This document shows positions 1-7,122 of a stretch of 9,179 bases of DNA, piece after piece (position 1 is the first letter of the stretch; every line of letters begins with the position of its first letter). The notes beneath the pieces are model-generated. The model did no database searches and was not told the origin of the DNA. It saw nothing but the letters and a program-made list of their open reading frames with translations. The translations under genes and the position numbers were made by a program. This DNA comes from Treponema sp. UBA4328 (GTDB taxonomy: Bacteria; Spirochaetota; Spirochaetia; Treponematales; Treponemataceae), in assembly GCA_002394465.1 (NCBI GenBank), contig DGTU01000144.1, positions 1 to 9,179 on the forward strand, given 5' to 3'.

Positions 1-1
1 T

Positions 2-1708
2 ACTGACGGTACAAAACTTCACTTTAACATCAGTGTTGCTGACAGCGACGGCACAGGCTCGGCAGCAAACTTTTCCCTTATGTTGAAAAAACTCTATGAA
101 GATGATTATACCACTCAGTCGGATTCAAAAGAGTTAGAAAAAAAATATACATTTCCTTTTGCAAGCCGTCAGTTCGGTCTTATAGATAAGGATGTTGACC
201 TTTATAATGAACTTGGCATAAAAGAAAGCGGTCTTTATTCGCTCTACTTTATTTTCCGCGACAGGGCAGGCTATGAAAAAATCTGGCCCGAAAATGATGA
301 AAAATATTATTTTGTCCTTGATATGAAGGCTCCGGATTTTTTAGAGCCGCCTGAAGTGGAAGAAACTTCTTCACTCGTTTATAAGATAACCTGGACCGAG
401 CCAGTCAATGCTGACTATAAGAATTCTGCCCTGAGGGTCAAAAACAAATCTTCCGGTCAGGCTGTCATCACGCAGCTGGCAAAGGGCAGCCATTCAGCAT
501 CCTTTACGGCTGAAGAAGGTGTAAGCTATGAGACAGATATACTGTTTTATGATTATGCCGGTAATAGCGGTGTGCAGAATGTCAGTATTCTAAAAACTAT
601 TGATCTGTCAGGAACCCTCTATAGCCCTGTACAGGGAGTCGTATTTAAGAAAAATCATGCACATGATTCTTATGAGGATTCATCAGCTGATTATTATGGA
701 CTTGCAGTAACGGCCTGCTATCTTGACGATTCGACGGCTGATGTAAGTGCTTCTTCTTATCTGAAAGATGATGTAAGGAACACAGCTGCCTCTGTTACTT
801 TTGCTTATACTGAAAGTTCTGTTACTAAAACAGCTTTGTATGAAGGCTCTTATTATGTAGCCGGCAAAGAATTCCTTAAAAAGCCTTATTATACGATTGA
901 CTATTCTACTGACATTGGTGGAACTAATTATTATTATTACTATTTTGGAAATTATCCGCAGAAAGAGTCCGGAAAGAGCGGTGCAAATATGTCTGCACAG
1001 ACTGTTTATAACGGATGGTATCTTGGAGATGACGGTGTCTTTTATGCAGAAAAAAACGGCATTTATTATGCGGTTGCCGAAATTGAATGGCACATATTGA
1101 AAGATGAAGGGGATGACCTTATCTGTTTTTCAAATATTATTGCCGGCGGAATTGACTATTATGGAAATTCTGCCAGCGATGACCGTATGCTGAAGAATAA
1201 AACAATTAACAGGGATAATTATGTTTATTCTAATGCACGTGCTTACCTTAACGGCATTCAGAACCAGTATATAACTGACGGAGGAACTGCCACTGAATAT
1301 GATATTGACTGGAGCGGAAGGGGCTTGCTGCAGTCGGCATTTATTCCTGATTCCCGTGAATACCTGCTGCCGCTTAATACCGGTGTGACGGCTGACGGGC
1401 GGGCAGCGGAAGACAGAGTATTCCTGCCGTCCGAAGAGGAGGCCAAACTTTTCAGAAAGAATATGTACGGAAAAGGTTTTCCATCTGATTATTCAGGGGT
1501 TACCGGCAATTCTCCTTATCCGTATTTTATACTGCGGACTACCTATGATGAGACACATGGAAAGAGCCTGAATACTATTCTTGCATACAGCAGTTATACG
1601 TTTTATTGTCATGAATCGGAAAACGGTCTGAAAGTAAATATCTGCTCGATAGACAGCAAATTTGGGTTTGCACCTGCCATCCGTATAAAAAAACTGCATA
1701 AAAATTAA
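2..1708 (+). CDS. Exported protein with Ig/Fn3-like modules and C-terminal DUF6273 domain (5' end cut by window)
   Basis: The frame is open from base 2 and enters from outside the window, so the ATG at 80 is internal; at least 568 residues are visible. Counting from base 2, residues about 30-190 look like beta-sandwich modules of Ig or fibronectin-III type: an ITWTEP strand, and DRAGY and DYAGN turns near two module ends. Residues about 311-564 match the DUF6273 pattern: FGNYPQ (315-320), IEWHIL (361-366), ARAYLNG (412-418), VFLPSEEEA (473-481), ILRTT (510-514) and a closing FAPAIRIKK. DUF6273 has no established function; it is common in large exported proteins of host-associated bacteria. 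The next gene starts 13 bases downstream and has the same C-terminal domain, so the two are probably cotranscribed tandem relatives. The signal peptide should lie upstream and cannot be seen. A surface or periplasmic binding role is inference. Confidence 0.85.
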   Translation, partial: TDGTKLHFNISVADSDGTGSAANFSLMLKKLYEDDYTTQSDSKELEKKYTFPFASRQFGLIDKDVDLYNELGIKESGLYSLYFIFRDRAGYEKIWPENDEKYYFVLDMKAPDFLEPPEVEETSSLVYKITWTEPVNADYKNSALRVKNKSSGQAVITQLAKGSHSASFTAEEGVSYETDILFYDYAGNSGVQNVSILKTIDLSGTLYSPVQGVVFKKNHAHDSYEDSSADYYGLAVTACYLDDSTADVSASSYLKDDVRNTAASVTFAYTESSVTKTALYEGSYYVAGKEFLKKPYYTIDYSTDIGGTNYYYYYFGNYPQKESGKSGANMSAQTVYNGWYLGDDGVFYAEKNGIYYAVAEIEWHILKDEGDDLICFSNIIAGGIDYYGNSASDDRMLKNKTINRDNYVYSNARAYLNGIQNQYITDGGTATEYDIDWSGRGLLQSAFIPDSREYLLPLNTGVTADGRAAEDRVFLPSEEEAKLFRKNMYGKGFPSDYSGVTGNSPYPYFILRTTYDETHGKSLNTILAYSSYTFYCHESENGLKVNICSIDSKFGFAPAIRIKKLHKN

Positions 1709-1721
1709 TCCGGGGATTATT

Positions 1722-3272
1722 ATGAAAAGGTATTATAAATATTTAGTTTTTATTTTTGTAATGAGTTTTTCGCTGGTTCTTGCTTCCTGCGGTGCTTCTG
1801 ATGTGGAGGAAACATATTCCGTAACCGTAAAAAAATGCAGAGGAGGCACTGTCAGTATCAGCCCTTCTGCAGAAGTCAAGACAGGGCAGAAAGTAGTGCT
1901 CAAGATTGCAGCAGATGAGGGGTATGAAGCAGGGACGGTAACCGTAAAAGACAGTCAGTATAAGGCTGTGGCTTATGATACAGAGTCTTCCTCTTTTATA
2001 ATGCCTTCGCATGATGTAAATGTAAGCGTCCTTTTTAATAAAATTTTTGTCTTTGACACATATTCTGTAACTCTTGAAGGAAGTGATAATGGAACTGTAT
2101 GTGCTGACAGAACTGAAGGAATTGACAGTTCTCAGTTTGTAACGCTGTCACTGGCTGCAGAGGTCGGCTTTGTTCCGGATACGGAAAATATCTGCATAAA
2201 AGACGAGGAAGGTAATGAAATCTGTGTTGAAGTAGTATTAAAAAACGATGATACCTTTAAGTTTAAGATGCCTGAAAGCAATATAACTGTATCTGTTGTG
2301 TTTAAGGTTGACGACAGCTGGAGTTATCCTGTTCCGGTAAACGCAGGAAGGCGTGAAATTGACGGCAAATATTATGATCTGGTTTATTTCGGCGTATTTC
2401 CTCAGACTGTTGCTTCTGCTGATCTGGATGAAAGTGCCTTTGACGACAGCAGGAAGGTTGTAATGGGCGGTCTTACTTACTGTTATAATACTCAGGATAA
2501 AAGCTATTACTGTTGTGTTCAGGAAAAAGCCTATGGTGACTGTTTATATTCAGATGGTTCTGCTGTTCATAAATCTTCCGATAACTCGTACAGATGGTTT
2601 AAGGTTGAACCGGTAAAATGGCGCGTATTAGAGACTTATAGTGACGGAACAGCCCTGCTGTTTTCTGACTTAATACTTGATTCAGGAATATGTTTCTATC
2701 CGCATGCTTATGATAGTGGCGGTTACTATGGTGATGAGTTTGATAATTGCACTAAAGAATACTCTCATAAAGAGAATGGTGTAACGCTGTATCCTAACAG
2801 TTACAGGGCAAGCACCATAAGGGCCTATCTCAACGGTCAGTCATATTATAACCTGAATGTTTTGGACAGTTCATATGATAATAAGGGCTTTTTGCAGATG
2901 GCCTTTACGGATTCTGCATTGGAATTGCTGCAGGGTAAAAAGATTGAGGACGGGGTAGTGGACAAGATATTCCTGTTGAGTAATGAGGAATTACAGTTAA
3001 GTGAGTATAGTTTTTCAAACGGCCAGACAGATTCAATAGGTACAAGAAAGAAAAACGGTACAGATTTTTCATTAGCCCGCTATCTTGATGGCACCACCTG
3101 GTATACGTATACTATAAAAAATATTGGGAGAGCTACTCAGACGACCCCTTATGTCTCGTCTTCCGGATATCTCAGCTGGCAGAAGGATGTTTACACAAGA
3201 GGTGTAGGTGTAAAAGTTTATATTAATGATTACGGCGTCGTTCCTGCCTGTATTGTTAAGATGGGAAACTAG
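1722..3272 (+). CDS. Lipoprotein with two divergent InlB-type repeats and a DUF6273 domain
   Basis: This 516-residue protein begins with a lipoprotein signal peptide: basic MKRYYK, a hydrophobic core, and lipobox LASC with the lipidated cysteine at 23. Two beta-rich repeats follow at about 31-105 and 114-194. Each runs from a YSVT strand through a GGTV or NGTV turn to an (I/K)MP..(D/N)(V/I)TV..VF-type end, the pattern of divergent InlB B-repeats (Flg_new_2 type). Residues about 220-516 form a DUF6273 domain: YFGVFPQ (222-228), VKWRVLE (298-304), STIRAYLNG (364-372), DKIFLLSNEE (414-423), GVVPACIVK (505-513). The start is supported by GGGGA at 1712-1716, five bases before the ATG. With only 13 bases to the preceding gene and no promoter between them, it is probably in the same operon. 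It is probably anchored in a membrane, facing periplasm or outside; the ligand is unknown. Its last 13 codons recur as a scar at 6911-6949. Confidence 0.9.
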   Translation: MKRYYKYLVFIFVMSFSLVLASCGASDVEETYSVTVKKCRGGTVSISPSAEVKTGQKVVLKIAADEGYEAGTVTVKDSQYKAVAYDTESSSFIMPSHDVNVSVLFNKIFVFDTYSVTLEGSDNGTVCADRTEGIDSSQFVTLSLAAEVGFVPDTENICIKDEEGNEICVEVVLKNDDTFKFKMPESNITVSVVFKVDDSWSYPVPVNAGRREIDGKYYDLVYFGVFPQTVASADLDESAFDDSRKVVMGGLTYCYNTQDKSYYCCVQEKAYGDCLYSDGSAVHKSSDNSYRWFKVEPVKWRVLETYSDGTALLFSDLILDSGICFYPHAYDSGGYYGDEFDNCTKEYSHKENGVTLYPNSYRASTIRAYLNGQSYYNLNVLDSSYDNKGFLQMAFTDSALELLQGKKIEDGVVDKIFLLSNEELQLSEYSFSNGQTDSIGTRKKNGTDFSLARYLDGTTWYTYTIKNIGRATQTTPYVSSSGYLSWQKDVYTRGVGVKVYINDYGVVPACIVKMGN

Positions 3273-3277
3273 TTTTT

Positions 3278-3305
3278 TTGACAATTTTAAATAATATTTT
3301 ATAAT
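3278..3305 (+). promoter_or_regulatory. Sigma-70-type promoter of the LRR lipoprotein gene
   Basis: A perfect -35 TTGACA (3278-3283) and a perfect -10 TATAAT (3300-3305) are separated by 16 bases, just after the stop codon of the preceding gene. Transcription would start near 3312, leaving a leader of about 25 bases containing GGAGAGAG (3322-3329) before the ATG at 3337. The LRR gene can therefore be transcribed independently of the DUF6273 genes. I see no intrinsic terminator between the two genes, so read-through is also possible. Confidence 0.75.
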
Positions 3306-3336
3306 ATCTGAAAAAGCTTACGGAGAGAGTGACCCC

Positions 3337-6246
3337 ATGAAAAATCTTCCTTTCAGGTATTATAACTTTGTGATTTGTTTCAAGGCCTGTTTTTTGATTG
3401 CAATGACAGGCCTTGTGTTTTCCTGCGCAGCTGACATTTCTGAGGATAAGGAAGTCCGACACCGGATAACTTACGAATTAAACGGCGGATACTGGTGTGA
3501 AGGGTATTCTGCCCCGCAGACTTTTACGGAAAACGCGTTTGTTGAACTTCCTTCTGTATATGACATTTCAAAAGAGTATTATTCATTTGGCGGCTGGTAC
3601 ACGGATGAAAGTCTTAAGAACCGGGTGAGTGGTGCCCAGCTGGCTGACTTAACTCAAGACGTAAAACTCTATGCAAAGTGGGTTGATACAATTGAAACTT
3701 ATTGGGCAACTGCCCCTGATGTCATTAGATCCATGAAAGAAAGTGGTAAAATTTTTGTTATCTTAGATGAAAATGCAACACCTGATATTTGTATTGAAAT
3801 AAAAAAGGCTCTGATATATTTAAATTCGTATGTATCACGGGATATTGAGGTAGAACTTGATTTTGCAACGAAGAGTGAAGGTTTTTGCCTGCAATATCTT
3901 CCTGATGAAGCATTTTCTTCTGGTTATGAAAATAATTACAATTTGACTGGTATAAGAATATCTGTTAGTGATTATATTGGCGATGGGGCTTTTTCTTGTT
4001 GCGTAAATCTTCGTTATGCTTATGTTTCTGCGTTGAAGCTAGGGGTTGATGTTTTTTCAGGCTGTAAGAACCTTTCCGATTTAAAATTTTATGCTTGTGA
4101 AGTCGGTAAATTTGCGTTTATGGGGTGTGAAAATCTTGTGAATATTGACTTGAGTGAGTGTTCACGTATTGGATATCTTGCTTTTGGTAATTGTTCAAAA
4201 TTAGAAGTAGTAAAACTTGCACCGTATGTAGAGTTAGGGTTGTTTGCTTTTTCTGGGTGTAGTTCACTTAAAACCGTATATATGCCTGAAACTATTACTG
4301 ATATTAGTGATGGAGAAGACTGTTGTTATGACTGTTATGAAAACAGGATCCCTGGAGGATTGTTTGAAGGGTGTGACAGTCTTGAGAATCTTGTCATACC
4401 GGATAGCGTTGTCGAAATAGGAGGGTATGCATTTGCTGGCTGCAATAGTCTTAAGAAAATTGTTATACCAGAAGGTGTTGTAAAAATAGGTGAAGGTGCT
4501 TTTCTTGGGTGTCGGGAAATTGAAAGTATCAATCTGCCTTCTGGTATAACTGAAATAGAGGGTCGTACATTTGATTCGTGCGTTACGTTAAGTGAAATCC
4601 AGATACCTGAAGGCGTGACAATTATAGGGCCTCGTGCTTTTACGCATTGTACCGGTCTGTCTGATATAAAATTACCTGATAGCCTTAAGGAGATTGGTAT
4701 ACAAGCGTTTTCTTTTTGTGAAAATCTTAAAGAGATAATTATCCCGGAAGGTATTGAAACCATTTCGCCTTTTACTTTCTGGGAGTGCACCTCTCTTACA
4801 AATGTCAGCCTTCCTGATTCATTAAAAAATATCTGGGACGGGGCTTTTAAAAACTGTGCTTCCCTTGAGTCTTTGACGGTACCTGAAGGTGTAGTTTCAA
4901 TAGGAGTTGAAGCATTTAGAGATTGTGTAAAACTTAATAATATAAAACTTCCCCAGACTTTAACAAGTATCGGTGATTGTTTATTTTGGGGATGCACTTC
5001 TCTTACTGAAATATCATTTCCCTGTGTATATTCTTACAGCAATGATGGGTTTTATAGGCATTATTGTAGTGCTATTATTCATGACTTTGAAAAGAATATT
5101 TATGTTTGTTTAACTCAGACTTTTAGCGGAACGGAATGTTGGCAAAACGATTTTTACCAGAGTTTTTCTCCCAAAACAGATACATACTCGATTCCTAATG
5201 CTTGTTTTTATGGATGTAAAAACTTAAAAACTGTTACAATTGCTGACGGCACAGAAAAAATATGTAATCTTGCCTTTTACGGATGCAGCAGTCTTGAAGA
5301 GATAGTTATCCCTGACAGTGTCGAAACTTTAGAACTGGAGGTTTTTAATGACTGTACTTCCCTTAAAAAAGTAGTAACCGGCAATTCTCTTAAAACAATA
5401 CCTGATTCATTATTTAAGGATCTTCCTTCCCTTGAGAATGTTATTATCGGTAATTCTGTAGAAGAAATTGGCTCGTATGCATTCAGCGGATTTAAGAAAT
5501 TAACCGGAACACTGGAGCTTCCTTCCTCTGTTAAAAAGATAGGTTTCGGGGCGTTCAGGGACTGTGTAAACATTAAGGCTGTTGTTCTGCCTCAGGGACT
5601 TGAAGACTTGTATGAGCAGGTCTTCAGGGGGTGTACTTCTCTTGAAGAACTTTCTTTGCCCCAAGGCATTACAACAATCCCCGCACAAGTCTGCATGGGC
5701 TGCAAGCAGCTTGAAGAAGTTATAATCCCTCAAGCTGTCACTGTAATTTATGGCTCAGCATTCAGGGATTGTGCAATAAAGACCGTATCAATTCCTGCTT
5801 CTGTTGTAAGTGTTGATCCAACATGTTTTGCAGGCTGTACGGAACTTGAAACTATTAATGTAGATGAATTGAATCCGGTGTATAAGTCTATAGCCGGAGT
5901 TCTGCTTAGAAAATATGAGGATGAGTTAGCAATTGAGTTATGTCCTGAAGGAAAAAGTGGTGATTATATAGTCCCGTCTGGAGTAATGGGTATTGGACAT
6001 GAGGCTTTTATGAATTGTCAGAAAATTACTTCTGTAGTTTTATCTGATGAATGTTGTAATATATGCCCAAGAGCTTTTGAAGGGTGTACGAAACTGACCG
6101 CGGTTGTATTCCCTCATCCTGAAGGATGGAAATATGAAAATTTTCCAGTTTCAAGTTCAGACCTTTCAGATCCTGCATTGGCAGCATCAAATTTAAAAGG
6201 GAAGTATTTGGATTATCAATTATGGTACTGGAACCCTTATCAGTAA
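3337..6246 (+). CDS. BspA-like leucine-rich-repeat surface lipoprotein
   Basis: This 969-residue protein starts with a lipoprotein signal; the probable lipobox is VFSC with cysteine at 30, a relaxed form accepted in spirochaetes. Residues 43-115 form one InlB B-repeat (Flg_new): ITYELNGG at the start, FGGWYTD in the middle, LYAKW at the end. A linker (about 120-190) leads to many BspA-type LRR_5 repeats of about 23 residues, from about 215 to 925, with the recurring pattern AF.GC.SL..(I/V).(I/L)P..(V/L)..IG. Residues about 560-618 break the repeat. The last 45 residues are not LRR and end in LWYWNPYQ. BspA-family proteins of oral and gut bacteria, including Treponema, bind host matrix or other bacteria; that role here is inference. 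The start is set by GGAGAGAG at 3322-3329, and the gene has its own promoter. Base and codon use are AT-rich compared with purM. Confidence 0.92.
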   Translation: MKNLPFRYYNFVICFKACFLIAMTGLVFSCAADISEDKEVRHRITYELNGGYWCEGYSAPQTFTENAFVELPSVYDISKEYYSFGGWYTDESLKNRVSGAQLADLTQDVKLYAKWVDTIETYWATAPDVIRSMKESGKIFVILDENATPDICIEIKKALIYLNSYVSRDIEVELDFATKSEGFCLQYLPDEAFSSGYENNYNLTGIRISVSDYIGDGAFSCCVNLRYAYVSALKLGVDVFSGCKNLSDLKFYACEVGKFAFMGCENLVNIDLSECSRIGYLAFGNCSKLEVVKLAPYVELGLFAFSGCSSLKTVYMPETITDISDGEDCCYDCYENRIPGGLFEGCDSLENLVIPDSVVEIGGYAFAGCNSLKKIVIPEGVVKIGEGAFLGCREIESINLPSGITEIEGRTFDSCVTLSEIQIPEGVTIIGPRAFTHCTGLSDIKLPDSLKEIGIQAFSFCENLKEIIIPEGIETISPFTFWECTSLTNVSLPDSLKNIWDGAFKNCASLESLTVPEGVVSIGVEAFRDCVKLNNIKLPQTLTSIGDCLFWGCTSLTEISFPCVYSYSNDGFYRHYCSAIIHDFEKNIYVCLTQTFSGTECWQNDFYQSFSPKTDTYSIPNACFYGCKNLKTVTIADGTEKICNLAFYGCSSLEEIVIPDSVETLELEVFNDCTSLKKVVTGNSLKTIPDSLFKDLPSLENVIIGNSVEEIGSYAFSGFKKLTGTLELPSSVKKIGFGAFRDCVNIKAVVLPQGLEDLYEQVFRGCTSLEELSLPQGITTIPAQVCMGCKQLEEVIIPQAVTVIYGSAFRDCAIKTVSIPASVVSVDPTCFAGCTELETINVDELNPVYKSIAGVLLRKYEDELAIELCPEGKSGDYIVPSGVMGIGHEAFMNCQKITSVVLSDECCNICPRAFEGCTKLTAVVFPHPEGWKYENFPVSSSDLSDPALAASNLKGKYLDYQLWYWNPYQ
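3979..6112 (+). repeat. Coding LRR_5 repeat array (about 69-base units)
   Basis: This part of the LRR gene is built from diverged units of about 69 bases (23 codons). Nearly every unit carries one conserved cysteine in an F..C context followed by a leucine-rich strand. The most regular stretch is about 4370-5015. It is interrupted at about 5017-5190 and resumes to about 5870, after which the units are looser. The copies differ at the DNA level, so this is an old array, not a recent expansion. Confidence 0.8.
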
Positions 6247-6273
6247 TTTGTAAAAGAAAAAATAAAATAATCC

Positions 6274-6302
6274 TTGTAAATAGTACCATAATATAGTATT
6301 AT
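6274..6302 (+). promoter_or_regulatory. Probable hicAB promoter
   Basis: TTGTAA (6274-6279) and TATTAT (6297-6302) are 17 bases apart, a plausible sigma-70 promoter in the 62-base gap before hicA. Transcription would start at about 6308-6310, essentially on the hicA ATG, so the message would be nearly leaderless. The region is very AT-rich and other -10 choices (CATAAT at 6287-6292, TATAGT at 6292-6297) are possible but lack a good -35. Confidence 0.5.
6288..6302. promoter_or_regulatory. Inverted repeat on the hicAB promoter, candidate operator
   Basis: ATAATA (6288-6293) and TATTAT (6297-6302) are perfect inverted copies separated by TAG, and the right arm is the proposed -10 box. HicB antitoxins with a C-terminal DNA-binding domain repress their own promoter, so this is a reasonable operator. 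Short AT palindromes arise easily by chance in such sequence, which keeps the call tentative. Confidence 0.4.
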
Positions 6303-6308
6303 TATTTT

Positions 6309-6563
6309 ATGAATTCAAAACAGAAAAAAGTGTATGAAAAGATTTTCAAAAATCCCGTTCAGTCAGACATTGAATGGTCTGAAATTGAAAATCTTTTAAA
6401 ATCACTTGGAGCTGTTATTTCCGAAGGAAATGGTTCCCGTGTTCGCATTGAATTGAATGGAGAAAGGGCGGTGTTTCATCGTCCGCATCCTGAACGTGTT
6501 ACAGATAAAGGTGCCGTAAAATCAATGCGCAGGTTTTTGGATAATGCAGGGGTAAAAAAATGA
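6309..6563 (+). CDS. hicA: HicA family toxin (mRNA interferase)
   Basis: The 84-residue protein matches the longer HicA subfamily: an N-terminal MNSKQKK and helix, W23..IE..LKSLGA, the strand turn G42-S43-R44, then VFHRPHP (55-61) and a C-terminal TDKGAVKSMRRFLDNAGV. HicA toxins have a double-stranded-RNA-binding-like fold and cleave mRNA. Members of this subfamily have GSR where short HicA proteins have GSHH, so H57 or H60 may supply the catalytic histidine (inference). The ATG at 6309 is the only sensible start and agrees with the family N-terminus, yet no Shine-Dalgarno sequence lies upstream. The stop overlaps the hicB start as ATGA (6560-6563), so the genes are cotranscribed. Expected partner: the HicB that follows. 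Confidence 0.9.
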   Translation: MNSKQKKVYEKIFKNPVQSDIEWSEIENLLKSLGAVISEGNGSRVRIELNGERAVFHRPHPERVTDKGAVKSMRRFLDNAGVKK

Positions 6564-6901
6564 TGATGTATAAAGGATTTGCCGGAGTTGTAGAATATGA
6601 TGATGAAGCCCGCGTTTTTTCAGGCGAGGTAATTAACACAAGGACTGTAATTACTTTTCAGGGAACAACCGTAGATGAAGTTGAAAAGGAATTTCATGCT
6701 TCTGTAGACGATTACCTTGAGTGGTGTAAGGAAGACGGAGTTGAACCGGAAAAACCATATTCTGGAAAATTCAATGTCAGGCTTTCCCCTTTATTTCACA
6801 GTCAGGTAGCAGTTGCCGCAAAAAAAGTCGGATTATCCCTGAACAGCTTTGTAGAAAAATCACTGCACGATGAAATAAATTCAATGCAGCTGTCTTTTTA
6901 G
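6560..6901 (+). CDS. hicB: HicB family antitoxin with C-terminal ribbon-helix-helix domain
   Basis: The 113-residue protein has the two-part HicB layout. Residues about 4-66 form the HicB-like fold (YKGFAGVVEYDDEARVFSGEV, then DEVEKEFHASVDDYLEWC), which binds and blocks HicA. Residues about 69-106 resemble a ribbon-helix-helix DNA-binding domain: GKFNVRLSP, then an AAKKVGLSLNSFVEKSL helix pair. The likely roles are neutralising HicA and repressing the hicAB promoter. The start is one of three consecutive ATGs from 6560; AGGGG at 6548-6552, seven bases upstream, favours the first. The gene overlaps hicA by four bases. The TAG stop at 6899-6901 is followed without a gap, and in the same frame, by a DUF6273 gene scar. 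Confidence 0.92.
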   Translation: MMMYKGFAGVVEYDDEARVFSGEVINTRTVITFQGTTVDEVEKEFHASVDDYLEWCKEDGVEPEKPYSGKFNVRLSPLFHSQVAVAAKKVGLSLNSFVEKSLHDEINSMQLSF

Positions 6902-6949
6902 GATAATCGCGGCGTCGTCCCGGCCTGTATTGTTAAGATTGGAAACTAG
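6902..6949 (+). pseudogene. 3'-terminal scar of a DUF6273 gene
   Basis: Directly after the hicB stop, the sequence reads DNRGVVPACIVKIGN and a TAG stop. Bases 6911-6949 match the last 39 bases of the intact DUF6273 gene (3234-3272) at 36 of 39 positions, and the peptides differ only by I for M. Two of the three differences are synonymous third-base changes, as expected for a diverged paralogue. Nothing upstream of GAT (6902-6904) resembles DUF6273. I infer that the body of a third DUF6273 gene was lost or replaced when hicAB came to lie here. Confidence 0.75.
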
Positions 6950-7041
6950 CCCCGATTGGAGGGGCGCAGTCGACCGCAGGCGCCTGAGCCGAGGACGATG
7001 GAGGCGTAAGCCGGAACCCCGGAAAGCGGGAAAAAGCTCCC
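6949..7041. repeat. GC-rich intergenic block with several small hairpins
   Basis: No gene is visible here, and the block is much more GC-rich than its flanks. It contains GCCCC/GGGGC (6949-6953 with 6961-6965), the palindrome CAGGCGCCTG (6977-6986), GGC-GTAA-GCC with a GNRA-type loop (7003-7012), CCCG/CGGG (7018-7021 with 7027-7030) and the alternative GGGA/TCCC (7028-7031 with 7038-7041). None is followed by a T tract, so it is not a standard terminator. Its density of inverted repeats suggests a dispersed REP-like element, which one window cannot prove. Confidence 0.45.
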
Positions 7042-7045
7042 TATG

Positions 7046-7074
7046 ATGACACAAACCCGTAAAACCGCTATAAT
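7046..7074 (+). promoter_or_regulatory. purM promoter
   Basis: ATGACA (7046-7051, one mismatch to TTGACA) and a perfect TATAAT (7069-7074) are separated by the ideal 17 bases. Transcription would start near 7081, giving a leader of about 42 bases. I see no PurR-like palindrome or purine riboswitch around it. Confidence 0.75.
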
Positions 7075-7087
7075 TTTTTAATATTCT

Positions 7088-7109
7088 ATGCCGCCCGGCG
7101 GTGTTTTTT
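7088..7109 (+). terminator. Short hairpin plus T tract in the purM leader, candidate attenuator
   Basis: CCGC (7091-7094) pairs with GCGG (7098-7101) around the loop CCG. Wobble and A-T pairs can extend the stem to 7088/7104, and six T residues follow (7104-7109). This has the form of a weak intrinsic terminator about 10 bases after the predicted purM start and just before the ribosome site GGAG (7112-7115). It could attenuate purM, stabilise the message, or stop weak read-through from hicAB. The stem is short, so terminator activity is uncertain. Confidence 0.4.
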
Positions 7110-7122
7110 ATGGAGCATTTTA

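Noticed and set aside
80..82. ATG at 80 as the start of the first gene
   Set aside because: The frame is open back to base 2 with sequence of the same character, and there is no signal peptide or ribosome site at 80.
4335..4997. 220-codon open frame on the - strand
   Set aside because: It lies inside the LRR array and shows the array's own periodicity read backwards; the + strand frame has clear family motifs and a ribosome site.
3234..6949. Diversity-generating retroelement with a variable repeat at the end of the DUF6273 gene and a template at 6911-6949
   Set aside because: No reverse transcriptase gene is present. The three differences between the copies are not adenine-directed, and two are synonymous third-base changes. 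Ordinary paralogue divergence explains them.
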